Of a stretch of 5,775 nt of DNA, positions 1 to 4,634 are shown one piece after another. The notes under the pieces are model-generated. The model saw only the letters and a program-made list of their open reading frames with translations, did no database searches and was not told the DNA's origin. The stretch lies in NCBI GenBank assembly GCA_025928435.1, contig JAICJM010000225.1, positions 1 to 5,775 of the forward strand. The letters run 5' to 3'. This DNA is from Thermoleophilia bacterium. Lineage in GTDB: Bacteria > Actinomycetota > Thermoleophilia > Gaiellales > JAICJC01. The first letter of the stretch is position 1. Each line of letters opens with the position of its first letter. Position numbers and translations under genes: made by a program.

Positions 1-315
1 CTCGCCGGGACGGGTGCCGGTCGTCTCGAGGTCGAAGACCACGTAGTCGGCGTGCTCGAGCGGTGTGTCGAGGAGCGAGCCCGACACGTCCTCCCAGTCG
101 GCCAGGACGACCTCGTCGCCCGAGCGCCAGGCGAAGCGGGCATCGTGCTTGATGACCTCATCGACGAGCTGGCGCATGAGCGCCGCCGGGGCGCTGCGAA
201 GCGCGAACAGGCAGGTGGCGGCGTCGGCCATCGAAATCGGCCGGCCGGCCGCGGCGAGGCGGTCGTGGAGGCGGTCGCCGCCGTCGAGGGTGAGCTGGGC
301 TCCGTTCGCTCGCAT
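1..315 (-). CDS. DEDDh (DnaQ-like) exonuclease, N-terminal part, SOS-controlled, cut by left window edge
   Basis: Reading from ATG at 315 gives 105 residues that remain open at position 1. The last 20 residues contain VVFDLETTGTRPGE, the ExoI motif of DEDDh 3'-5' exonucleases (Pol III epsilon/DnaQ family); Asp95 and Glu97 would be the first two metal ligands. ExoII and ExoIII motifs lie outside the window. About 85 residues precede the nuclease core. This extension is rich in predicted helix (AAATCLFALRSAPAALMRQLVDEVI-like content) followed by a FAWRSGDEVVLADWE stretch, which could be a small winged-helix-like domain; that is a guess. In actinobacteria such exonuclease domains are often fused to a C-terminal GIY-YIG (UvrC/Cho-like) nuclease, so this may be a repair nuclease rather than a replication proofreader. 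An in-frame ATG at 333 would add MRTCVR, but it would place the LexA box inside the coding region. Neither start has a Shine-Dalgarno sequence. Confidence 0.87.
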   Translation of the reverse strand, partial: MRANGAQLTLDGGDRLHDRLAAAGRPISMADAATCLFALRSAPAALMRQLVDEVIKHDARFAWRSGDEVVLADWEDVSGSLLDTPLEHADYVVFDLETTGTRPGE

Positions 316-316
316 A

Positions 317-330
317 CGAACACATGTTCG
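317..330. promoter_or_regulatory. LexA-binding SOS box
   Basis: CGAACACATGTTCG is a perfect match to the Gram-positive/actinobacterial LexA consensus CGAAC-N4-GTTCG, with both half-sites complete and a 14-bp palindromic frame. It ends one base before the ATG at 315 of the minus-strand exonuclease. It also lies about 30-44 bp upstream of the GTG at 361 of the plus-strand binding protein. LexA bound here should block the exonuclease promoter and start region directly, and it may also affect the divergent gene. Confidence 0.85.
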
Positions 331-334
331 CATA

Positions 335-344
335 GTCCGCGGAC
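335..344. repeat. 10-bp perfect palindrome in the divergent promoter region
   Basis: GTCCGCGGAC is a perfect palindrome between the SOS box and the -10 box of the plus-strand gene. It could be a second operator or chance in GC-rich DNA. No regulator can be named from the sequence. Confidence 0.35.
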
Positions 345-347
345 GGT

Positions 348-353
348 TAGGCT
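348..353 (+). promoter_or_regulatory. -10 box for a leaderless transcript of the binding-protein gene
   Basis: TAGGCT fits the TANNNT -10 pattern and ends 7 nt before the GTG at 361, so transcription would start at or next to the start codon. No Shine-Dalgarno sequence precedes the GTG, which agrees with a leaderless mRNA. The -35 position (about 325-330) falls in the right half of the SOS box and does not resemble TTGACA. Confidence 0.5.
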
Positions 354-360
354 CCCGGGC

Positions 361-1305
361 GTGTTAAGGATCTACGCCAGCCTGCCGCTCCGCGGACCGG
401 CCGGCGCGGCGGCCCGCGACATCCTGCGCGGCGCCCAGCTCGCGCTCGAGCACACGGGCACGTCCGACATCGAGCTCGTCGCGCTCGACTCCTGGGCCGC
501 GGATCGCGACGCCCGCGCCGTCGCCAACGCCCGCCGCGCCGCGGACGACGCGGCCGCGATCGCCTACCTGGGAGACTTCCACTCGTCCCAGGTCATGCAG
601 ACGGCGCCCGTCCTGGCCGCGGCCGTCCTGCTGGGCGTGACGCCGTCGGCGACGTTCTCGGGCCTCGGCGGGCCGACGCTCGTCCGCCTGATGCCGGACG
701 ACCGCGCGCTCGCGCGCGGGATCGCCGGGTGGGTCGCGGGGGCCGGTATCCGCCGCGTCCTCGTCGTCCACGACCACGACGACGGCTACGGCATCCCGGT
801 CGGAACGATGTGCGCGCGGGCGCTGCAAGCGGCCGGCGTGGACGTTCGCAGCCGCCCGGTCTGGGATCACGGCGAGGCGATGGCCGGCGACGTGGCCGGG
901 GAGGACGCCGCGCTCTACGCCGGCGTGGCGGGCCCGGGGGCGGCCGGGCTCTGGCACGACCTGCACCATCTCGACGGGGCGCTCTGGCTGCTCGGCACGG
1001 ACGGCCTGGCGACCGACCGGTTCGCGCGCGGCCTCGACGCCGGCCCGGCCGCGCGCACGCGGCTCTTCACCGCCCAGCGGGCGCCGTGGGGCTTCTACGG
1101 GTACGAGGCGGCGGCGCTGATCCTGGACGCCGTCGCCGCGGCCGGCGGCAACCGCCTCGGCGTGATCGAGGCCGCCCGGCGCACGCGCGACCGCGATTCG
1201 GCGCTCGGCCGCTACTCGATCGACGAGAACGGGCTCACCACGGCCCCGGCCGACGGGCGTCTCGCCGTGGTCGACGGCGAGATCGTCTGGGATCGGGCGA
1301 CCTAA
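361..1305 (+). CDS. Type-1 periplasmic-binding-fold protein (LivJ-like), no signal peptide
   Basis: The 314-residue product resembles ABC branched-chain amino-acid binding proteins (periplasmic binding protein type 1 fold). The N-terminal strand RIYASLPLRG (residues 3-12) is followed by DILRGAQLALE (20-30), matching the family's PLSG...G..LA opening. Next come AYLGDFHSSQVMQTAPVL (68-85), the GVTPSATFSG segment (92-101), and RVLVVHDHDDGYGIP (132-146), equivalent to the inter-domain strand with a YG turn. FYGYEAAALILDA (245-257) corresponds to the C-terminal helix. The GTG at 361 is chosen because homologous sequence starts there and a -10 box lies 7 nt upstream; the frame is open further upstream, but that part is antisense to the exonuclease. 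With this start there is no signal peptide, lipobox or membrane segment, so the protein is predicted to be cytoplasmic. It is shorter than typical LivJ proteins. No transporter genes adjoin it. It may be a ligand sensor or a decayed or recruited binding domain; ligand unknown. Confidence 0.8.
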   Translation: MLRIYASLPLRGPAGAAARDILRGAQLALEHTGTSDIELVALDSWAADRDARAVANARRAADDAAAIAYLGDFHSSQVMQTAPVLAAAVLLGVTPSATFSGLGGPTLVRLMPDDRALARGIAGWVAGAGIRRVLVVHDHDDGYGIPVGTMCARALQAAGVDVRSRPVWDHGEAMAGDVAGEDAALYAGVAGPGAAGLWHDLHHLDGALWLLGTDGLATDRFARGLDAGPAARTRLFTAQRAPWGFYGYEAAALILDAVAAAGGNRLGVIEAARRTRDRDSALGRYSIDENGLTTAPADGRLAVVDGEIVWDRAT

Positions 1306-1311
1306 GAACGT

Positions 1312-1351
1312 ACGCCGGGCCGCCCGCACACCCATGCGGACGGCCCGGCGT
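1312..1351. terminator. Bidirectional hairpin between convergent genes
   Basis: ACGCCGGGCCG (1312-1322) pairs perfectly with CGGCCCGGCGT (1341-1351), an 11-bp stem. After one C/A mismatch, CCGCA (1324-1328) pairs with TGCGG (1335-1339) around a 6-nt loop. The element sits 6 bp after the stop of the plus-strand gene and 8 bp beyond the HU stop, so it can serve both convergent genes. The T-tracts are poor on both sides, as is common in GC-rich actinobacteria. Confidence 0.75.
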
Positions 1352-1359
1352 TCAGGTTC

Positions 1360-1638
1360 CTACTGCTTGACCGCAGCCTTCAGCTGGCTGCCGGCGGAAA
1401 ACTTCGGCACCTTGCTGGCCGGGATGGTGACTTTCTGGCCGGGGTTGCGCGGGTTCACACCGGTGCGCGCCTTGCGCGCCTGCACGCTGAACTTGCCAAA
1501 GCCGGTGAAGGTGACCTCGTCGCCCTTCTTGAGGGCGTCCTTCACGGATTCGAGCACCGCGTCGAGCGCCGTGCCGGCATCCTTCTTGGACAGACCGGAC
1601 TTGGTCGCCACGGCGTCGATAAAGTCGCTCTTGGTCAC
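1360..1638 (-). CDS. hup: HU-family nucleoid DNA-binding protein
   Basis: This 92-residue protein is close to the standard 90 residues of HU/IHF. It binds and bends DNA as a dimer and helps compact the nucleoid. The N-terminal helical dimerisation part is TKSDFIDAVATKSGLSKKDA (2-21). The core strand is EVTFTGFGKF (41-50), then the flexible arm with GKFSVQARKARTGVNPRNP (48-66), matching the HU signature and carrying the Pro that intercalates at kinks. The C-terminal helix is SAGSQLKAAVK (81-91). It lacks the Lys/Ala-rich C-terminal tail of mycobacterial and Streptomyces HupS-type proteins. The start is GTG at 1638, with AGGAGG four bases upstream; an ATG 18 codons earlier would add unrelated sequence and overlap the promoter. 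The stop is TAG. A promoter precedes the gene, so it can be expressed separately from pyrE upstream. Confidence 0.95.
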   Translation of the reverse strand: MTKSDFIDAVATKSGLSKKDAGTALDAVLESVKDALKKGDEVTFTGFGKFSVQARKARTGVNPRNPGQKVTIPASKVPKFSAGSQLKAAVKQ

Positions 1639-1682
1639 GTGTCCTCCTGGGTCGTTGGTCCGGGAACCTGTGAAGCGGCCAC

Positions 1683-1711
1683 ACCCTATCACCGCGGTCG
1701 GACGGCCACAA
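1683..1711 (-). promoter_or_regulatory. Sigma-A-type promoter of the HU gene
   Basis: On the minus strand a TTGTGG -35 box (1711-1706) and a TAGGGT -10 box (1688-1683) are separated by exactly 17 bp. Transcription would begin near 1675, giving a 5' leader of about 37 nt that contains the AGGAGG ribosome site. It lies wholly in the 93-bp gap between pyrE and the HU gene. Confidence 0.6.
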
Positions 1712-1731
1712 TCGCCCTACCGGAGCGGGAT

Positions 1732-2289
1732 TCAGGCTGTCTGAGGGCTCGGCGTCAGGCCGAGCGACTCGACGGTGTAGAGGGCGGCGTACGGCACGCC
1801 TTCGGCGGCGATCGCCTCGGCGCCCCCCTCCTGGCGGTCAACCACCGCAATTGCAGCACAAACGTCGAGATTTTCGGCTCTCAGAGCCGCAATTGCGGAC
1901 AGCAGCGCGCCCCCCGAGGTGACCACGTCCTCGATCACGCAGACGGCGGTCCCCGGGGCCCAGACGCCCTCGAGCCGGTTGCCCGTGCCGTACTCCTTCG
2001 TGTCTTTCCGCACGATCACGAAGGGCAGCCTGGACTCGATCGACGTCGCCGCCGCGAGCGGCACGGCGCCGAGCTCAGGGCCTGCCAGGAGCGTCGCACC
2101 GGACGCGTGGGCCCGCACCATCGCGGCCAGCTCGCGGCCGAGGCCGGCGAGCAGCTCGGGCTCGGTCTCGAAGCGGTACTTGTCGAGGTAGTAGCGGCTG
2201 CGCCGTCCCGACCGGAGGACGAAGTCGCCCTCGAGATATGCCCGCTCGACCAGCCTGCGGCCGAGCTCGGCCCGGCCGTCCGGCGTCAC
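1732..2289 (-). CDS. pyrE: Orotate phosphoribosyltransferase
   Basis: The 185-residue enzyme transfers phosphoribose from PRPP to orotate to make OMP, the fifth step of pyrimidine synthesis, in the cytoplasm. The orotate-side segment FVLRSGRRSRYYLDKYRF (23-40) is typical. GPELGAVPLAAATS lies at 70-83, the catalytic loop VRKDTKEYGTGNRLEG at 93-108, and the PRPP motif VCVIEDVVTSGGA at 116-128 with the acidic ED pair. The start GTG at 2289 has GGAGG four bases upstream and overlaps the stop of the preceding small gene in GTGA, so translation is probably coupled. It is the last gene of a Roadblock/membrane-protein/pyrE operon; no other pyr gene is in the window. Codons for residues about 131-150 are unusually rich in AT-ending triplets compared with the rest of the gene. 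No clear terminator follows, so some read-through into the HU gene is possible. Confidence 0.95.
   Translation of the reverse strand: MTPDGRAELGRRLVERAYLEGDFVLRSGRRSRYYLDKYRFETEPELLAGLGRELAAMVRAHASGATLLAGPELGAVPLAAATSIESRLPFVIVRKDTKEYGTGNRLEGVWAPGTAVCVIEDVVTSGGALLSAIAALRAENLDVCAAIAVVDRQEGGAEAIAAEGVPYAALYTVESLGLTPSPQTA
1845..1896. repeat. Two 10-bp direct repeats flanking an inverted repeat, inside pyrE
   Basis: CCGCAATTGC occurs at 1845-1854 and 1887-1896, 42 bp apart start to start. Each copy contains the 8-bp palindrome GCAATTGC. Just before the second copy lies CGGCTCT-C-AGAGCCG (1875-1889), a 7-bp inverted repeat with one central base that overlaps the second copy by three bases. Both copies encode Ala-Ile-Ala in the same frame, so the repeat may partly reflect similar protein sequence. 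Confidence 0.5.
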
Positions 2290-2492
2290 CCGGCCTCCGC
2301 CAGGAGGTCGCGTGCGATCGGCAGCAGTCGGTCGGCGTCCGGCGCGCCCGTCGCCAGGGAGAGCATGGAGCCGTCGTCGAAGTAGAGGTCGACCCGGGTG
2401 CGGTTGCGGGCGCTGCGGCGGCGGTAGAAGATCGTGCCCGCGAAGGAGCCGGCACCGATCAGCGCGCCGATGATGATGCGGCGCTTAGGCAT
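2286..2492 (-). CDS. Small single-pass membrane protein of unknown function
   Basis: I do not recognise this 68-residue protein. It begins MPKRR, followed by a hydrophobic, Gly/Ala-rich segment IIIGALIGAGSFAGTIFY (6-23) that could span the membrane once. A strongly basic stretch RRRSARNRTR (24-33) comes next, which by the positive-inside rule favours a cytoplasmic C-terminal part. The remainder, VDLYFDDGSMLSLATG (34-49) plus a helix-like tail DADRLLPIARDLLAEAG, looks like a small strand-turn-helix unit. The ATG at 2492 has GGAGG about 6 nt upstream and overlaps the end of the Roadblock gene by 8 bp. Its TGA overlaps the pyrE GTG by 4 bp. This tight coupling on both sides argues that it is a real gene. 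It may anchor a partner at the membrane, but nothing in the sequence proves that. Confidence 0.75.
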   Translation of the reverse strand: MPKRRIIIGALIGAGSFAGTIFYRRRSARNRTRVDLYFDDGSMLSLATGAPDADRLLPIARDLLAEAG

Positions 2493-2874
2493 CGCCGCCC
2501 TCCTTCGCCTCGGCCGGCGCCGCGGCCCCGTCGCCGTCCCCGAGCTGGCGCAGGAGCGTCTTCAGGTCGTAGAACACGAGCCCCACCGTCGGGTCGGCGC
2601 CGGTCGTCGCGACCGCCATGCGCTCGCCGTCGAGCACGACGAAGACGCTGCCCTCCGGCGTGGCCGCCTGGAGCTGCGACAGGGCGTCGCGCCCGAGATC
2701 GCCGCGGACGGTGTCCGCCCCGGCGACCAGGTCGCGGGCGAGGCCACCGAGGCGGTCGGCCCGCGCGGGATCGACCGTGGAGGCCGTCACCGCGCCGTCG
2801 CGGCCGGCCACCAGGATCACGTCGATCTGGGTAGAAAGGCTGCGAAGCTCGTCGATCGCGGCGGCTGCGTCCAT
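2485..2874 (-). CDS. Roadblock/LC7 domain protein (MglB-like)
   Basis: The 129-residue product has the Roadblock/LC7 layout. Helix 1 is AAAIDELRSLSTQI (4-17). The strands DVILVAGRDGAVTAST (18-33) carry the family's typical DG turn. A long helix spans about 37-72 (ADRLGGLARDLV through GRDALSQLQAA), followed by strands SVFVVLDGERMAVATTG (76-92), VGLVFYDL (97-104) and a final helix. The last 18 residues are a low-complexity Gly/Ala/Asp/Glu tail. Bacterial members dimerise and often regulate small Ras-like GTPases (MglB-MglA) or act as scaffolds; no such GTPase is in this window. ATG at 2874 is preferred because a -10 box lies 8 nt upstream. An in-frame GTG at 2892 would add VLGSTG and overlap that box. 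It is first in an operon with the small membrane protein and pyrE. Confidence 0.8.
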   Translation of the reverse strand: MDAAAAIDELRSLSTQIDVILVAGRDGAVTASTVDPARADRLGGLARDLVAGADTVRGDLGRDALSQLQAATPEGSVFVVLDGERMAVATTGADPTVGLVFYDLKTLLRQLGDGDGAAAPAEAKEGGDA

Positions 2875-2882
2875 TCCGGTTG

Positions 2883-2888
2883 AACCTA
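2883..2888 (-). promoter_or_regulatory. -10 box for a leaderless Roadblock operon transcript
   Basis: On the minus strand TAGGTT (2888-2883) fits TANNNT and ends 8 nt before ATG 2874. No Shine-Dalgarno sequence is present and no clear -35 box is visible. A transcript starting at or near the A of ATG is inferred. Confidence 0.45.
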
Positions 2889-2899
2889 GCACATGCCGA

Positions 2900-2905
2900 T
2901 ATTCT
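2900..2905 (+). promoter_or_regulatory. -10 box for the YihY-family gene
   Basis: TATTCT (TANNNT) ends 8 nt before the ATG at 2914, the same spacing as on the opposite strand. There is no Shine-Dalgarno sequence before ATG 2914 or ATG 2893. A TTGAAC at 2880-2885 resembles a -35 box, but the 14-bp spacing is too short to be convincing. Confidence 0.4.
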
Positions 2906-2913
2906 CACCGCCG

Positions 2914-3783
2914 ATGGCGGCCAACACGCCCAGGATGGTGCTGCACCCGCTGCGAACCGCGGCCGAGCTGGGGCATCCCGTCATGTCGAAGTACCTGCGC
3001 GACCGGGGCCCGCACCTGGCCGCGATGGTCGCCTACTACGCCCTGCTCTCGCTGGTGCCGTTCCTGTTCCTGACGGCGTCGCTGCTCGGATTCGCCGGGC
3101 ACGTGTCGCCCAGCTCCTACCTCATCCGTGAGCTGGCCCACATCCTCCCCGGCCAGTCGGCCCACGACCTCCTGCACACCGTCCGGGCGATCCAGACCGA
3201 CGCCGGCACGCTCGGCGCGATCGGCGTGTTCGGGCTCGTCTGGGGCACGCTCGGGTTCTACTCCGCCCTCGAGTCGGCCCTGAACATCGTGTTCGGCGTC
3301 CAGAACCGCACCTTCCTGCACCAGAAGTGGATCACGTTCGTGCTCGTCACCATCTCGCTGCTCGTGCTCTTCACGTCGCTGATGGTGACGACGGCGGCGA
3401 CGGGCTGGTACCACCGCCACGCCCCGCACCTGGTCGACCTGAAGCTGATCCCGTTCATCGCCACGCTGGCCGCCACGACGGCGGGCATCTTCCTGTTCCT
3501 GACGGCGGTCTACAAGTACCTGACCAACGTCGAGCTGCACCTGGCGGACGTGTGGCCGGGCGCGCTCGTCGGCACCGTCCTCTTCCAGGGCCTGTTCTCG
3601 GGCCTCTCGCTCTACCTGCGCTTCTCCGACTCGCTGCTCACGCTGCGGGCGTTCGGCGGCCTGGTGCTCCTGCTGGTGTGGCTGTACCTGATGGCGAACA
3701 TCATCGTCCTGGGGGCCGAGATCAACTGGTGGCACTGGTCGCGGCGGCAGCCGACCGAGCCGGAGCTGGAGGGGCTCGCCTGA
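2914..3783 (+). CDS. YihY/BrkB-family inner-membrane protein
   Basis: The 289-residue product is a polytopic membrane protein of the YihY/virulence factor BrkB family. These proteins usually have six transmembrane helices; their molecular function is unsettled. Family marks are the AYYALLSLVP motif at the first helix (40-49), the amphipathic AHDLLHTVRAIQ region, the second membrane segment with TLGAIGVFGLVWGTLGFYSALESALN, and later helices ITFVLVTISLLVLF and LIPFIATLAATTAGIFLF. VWPGALVGTVLFQGLFSGLSLYL and a final helix ending GAEIN (267-271) complete the pattern. Length is normal for the family. ATG 2914 is chosen for its -10 box; ATG 2893, seven codons upstream in frame, is the alternative. 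It is divergent from the Roadblock operon and convergent with the ABC operon. BrkB was first linked to serum resistance in Bordetella, but no such role can be claimed here. Confidence 0.9.
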   Translation: MAANTPRMVLHPLRTAAELGHPVMSKYLRDRGPHLAAMVAYYALLSLVPFLFLTASLLGFAGHVSPSSYLIRELAHILPGQSAHDLLHTVRAIQTDAGTLGAIGVFGLVWGTLGFYSALESALNIVFGVQNRTFLHQKWITFVLVTISLLVLFTSLMVTTAATGWYHRHAPHLVDLKLIPFIATLAATTAGIFLFLTAVYKYLTNVELHLADVWPGALVGTVLFQGLFSGLSLYLRFSDSLLTLRAFGGLVLLLVWLYLMANIIVLGAEINWWHWSRRQPTEPELEGLA

Positions 3784-3793
3784 GATCCCAACA

Positions 3794-3858
3794 CTGCCCC
3801 ATCTCCAGCCGCGACGGAACAGAACCCGCACCACCCTGACCGTGTCGAGATGGAGCAG
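3794..3858. terminator. Weak long-loop inverted repeat between convergent genes
   Basis: CTGC-C-CCATCTC (3794-3805) is complementary to GAGATGG-A-GCAG (3847-3858), 11 pairs with one C/A mismatch. The loop of about 41 nt is long for an intrinsic terminator and there is no T-tract. It fills most of the 80-bp gap between the YihY gene and the ABC operon, where termination for both strands is expected. Treat as a candidate only. Confidence 0.3.
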
Positions 3859-3863
3859 CGCGC

Positions 3864-4634
3864 CTACGCCCGCGTCCACAGCGCGCCCGAGCTGTAGCGC
3901 CGCAACCCGATCCGGAACGTCGTGACCGCCGCCAGCGCGAAGAACACGGCCGCACCGACGGCGCCGAGCGCGACAGGCCAGCGGAAGCTCGAGACGAGGC
4001 TCGTCGGCAGCCCGGTCACGAACGCCGCCGGCACGGCGGTGAAGAGGAAGAGCTTGGTCAGCCCGCCGAACACGTCGATCGGGTAGGACGCGAAGATCAG
4101 GATCGCCTGGAAGCCCAGGTCGGCCTGCTCGCCGCGGCCGCCGGCGAACAGTGTCACCGAGCCGAGCGCGACCAGGAACCCGACCAGCACGACCGTCCCG
4201 CAGACCGCCCCGAAGACGAAGACGGCCGCGCGCTCCGGCGTCGGGTCGCCCGCGACGACGAAGAGCACCGGCCCGAACGCCAGGTCGCCGAGCAGCGCCG
4301 TGTCCACCCGCCGGGTGAGCAGGTAGGTGAGCGGGTTCGTCGGCAGGGCGAGGGCGGCGTCGAGCTGGCCACCCGCGATCAGCTCGCCCAGCCGGCGCGA
4401 GTTCGAGAGCAGGCCGAGGCCCGTGCCGCTGACCGTGGTCAGGATCGCGAACAGCAGCAGCACCTTGTGGGTGTCCCAGCCGCGCAGGTTCCCGACCTTG
4501 CGGAAGAAGAGCACCCAGAAGATCACCCAGGCGACGTCGTTCGCGGCCATGATCCCGACCTGGAACCAGAAGCCGCGCCGGTTCGACCACGCCTCCAGGA
4601 ATGCGGTGCGCAGCGTGGCGAGTGCGACGGTCAT
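3864..4634 (-). CDS. ABC-2 type exporter permease (second permease, COG3694-like)
   Basis: The 256-residue integral membrane protein resembles the ABC-2 family transporter permeases (PF06182/COG3694 type). The N-terminal cytoplasmic helix LRTAFLEAWSNRRGFWFQ (8-25) leads into the first membrane segments (about 26-45 and 58-76). The loop GELIAGGQLDAALALPTNPL (83-102) matches the family's coupling segment with a G-x-LD...L-P pattern. Helices follow near 113-128, 135-165 and 174-186. FASYPIDVFGGLTKLFLFTAVPAAFVTGLP (181-210) carries the conserved YP...F...PAAF pattern. A last helix (about 219-241) ends in a short basic tail. The start ATG at 4634 overlaps the TGA of permease 1 in ATGA and has GAGGTGG upstream, so the two are translationally coupled. 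It should pair with permease 1 and the ATPase to form one exporter. Substrate unknown. Confidence 0.88.
   Translation of the reverse strand: MTVALATLRTAFLEAWSNRRGFWFQVGIMAANDVAWVIFWVLFFRKVGNLRGWDTHKVLLLFAILTTVSGTGLGLLSNSRRLGELIAGGQLDAALALPTNPLTYLLTRRVDTALLGDLAFGPVLFVVAGDPTPERAAVFVFGAVCGTVVLVGFLVALGSVTLFAGGRGEQADLGFQAILIFASYPIDVFGGLTKLFLFTAVPAAFVTGLPTSLVSSFRWPVALGAVGAAVFFALAAVTTFRIGLRRYSSGALWTRA

Noticed and set aside
239..251. GGCCGGCC-type palindromic run
   Set aside because: It lies inside the exonuclease coding region, where Ala/Gly/Arg codons readily give such runs at this GC content.
52..360. Possible N-terminal extension of the binding protein from ATG 52
   Set aside because: The sequence is antisense to the exonuclease reading frame, shows no signal peptide or homology, and would run through the SOS box and the -10 box.
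364..1335. Long minus-strand open frame opposite the binding-protein gene
   Set aside because: Its translation is Arg/Gly/Ala/Val-rich without recognisable motifs and mirrors the third-position GC bias of the plus-strand gene, which has clear family resemblance.
1639..1692. Longer HU start at ATG 1692
   Set aside because: The extra 18 residues do not resemble any HU N-terminus, overlap the promoter's -10 box, and ignore the AGGAGG in front of GTG 1638.
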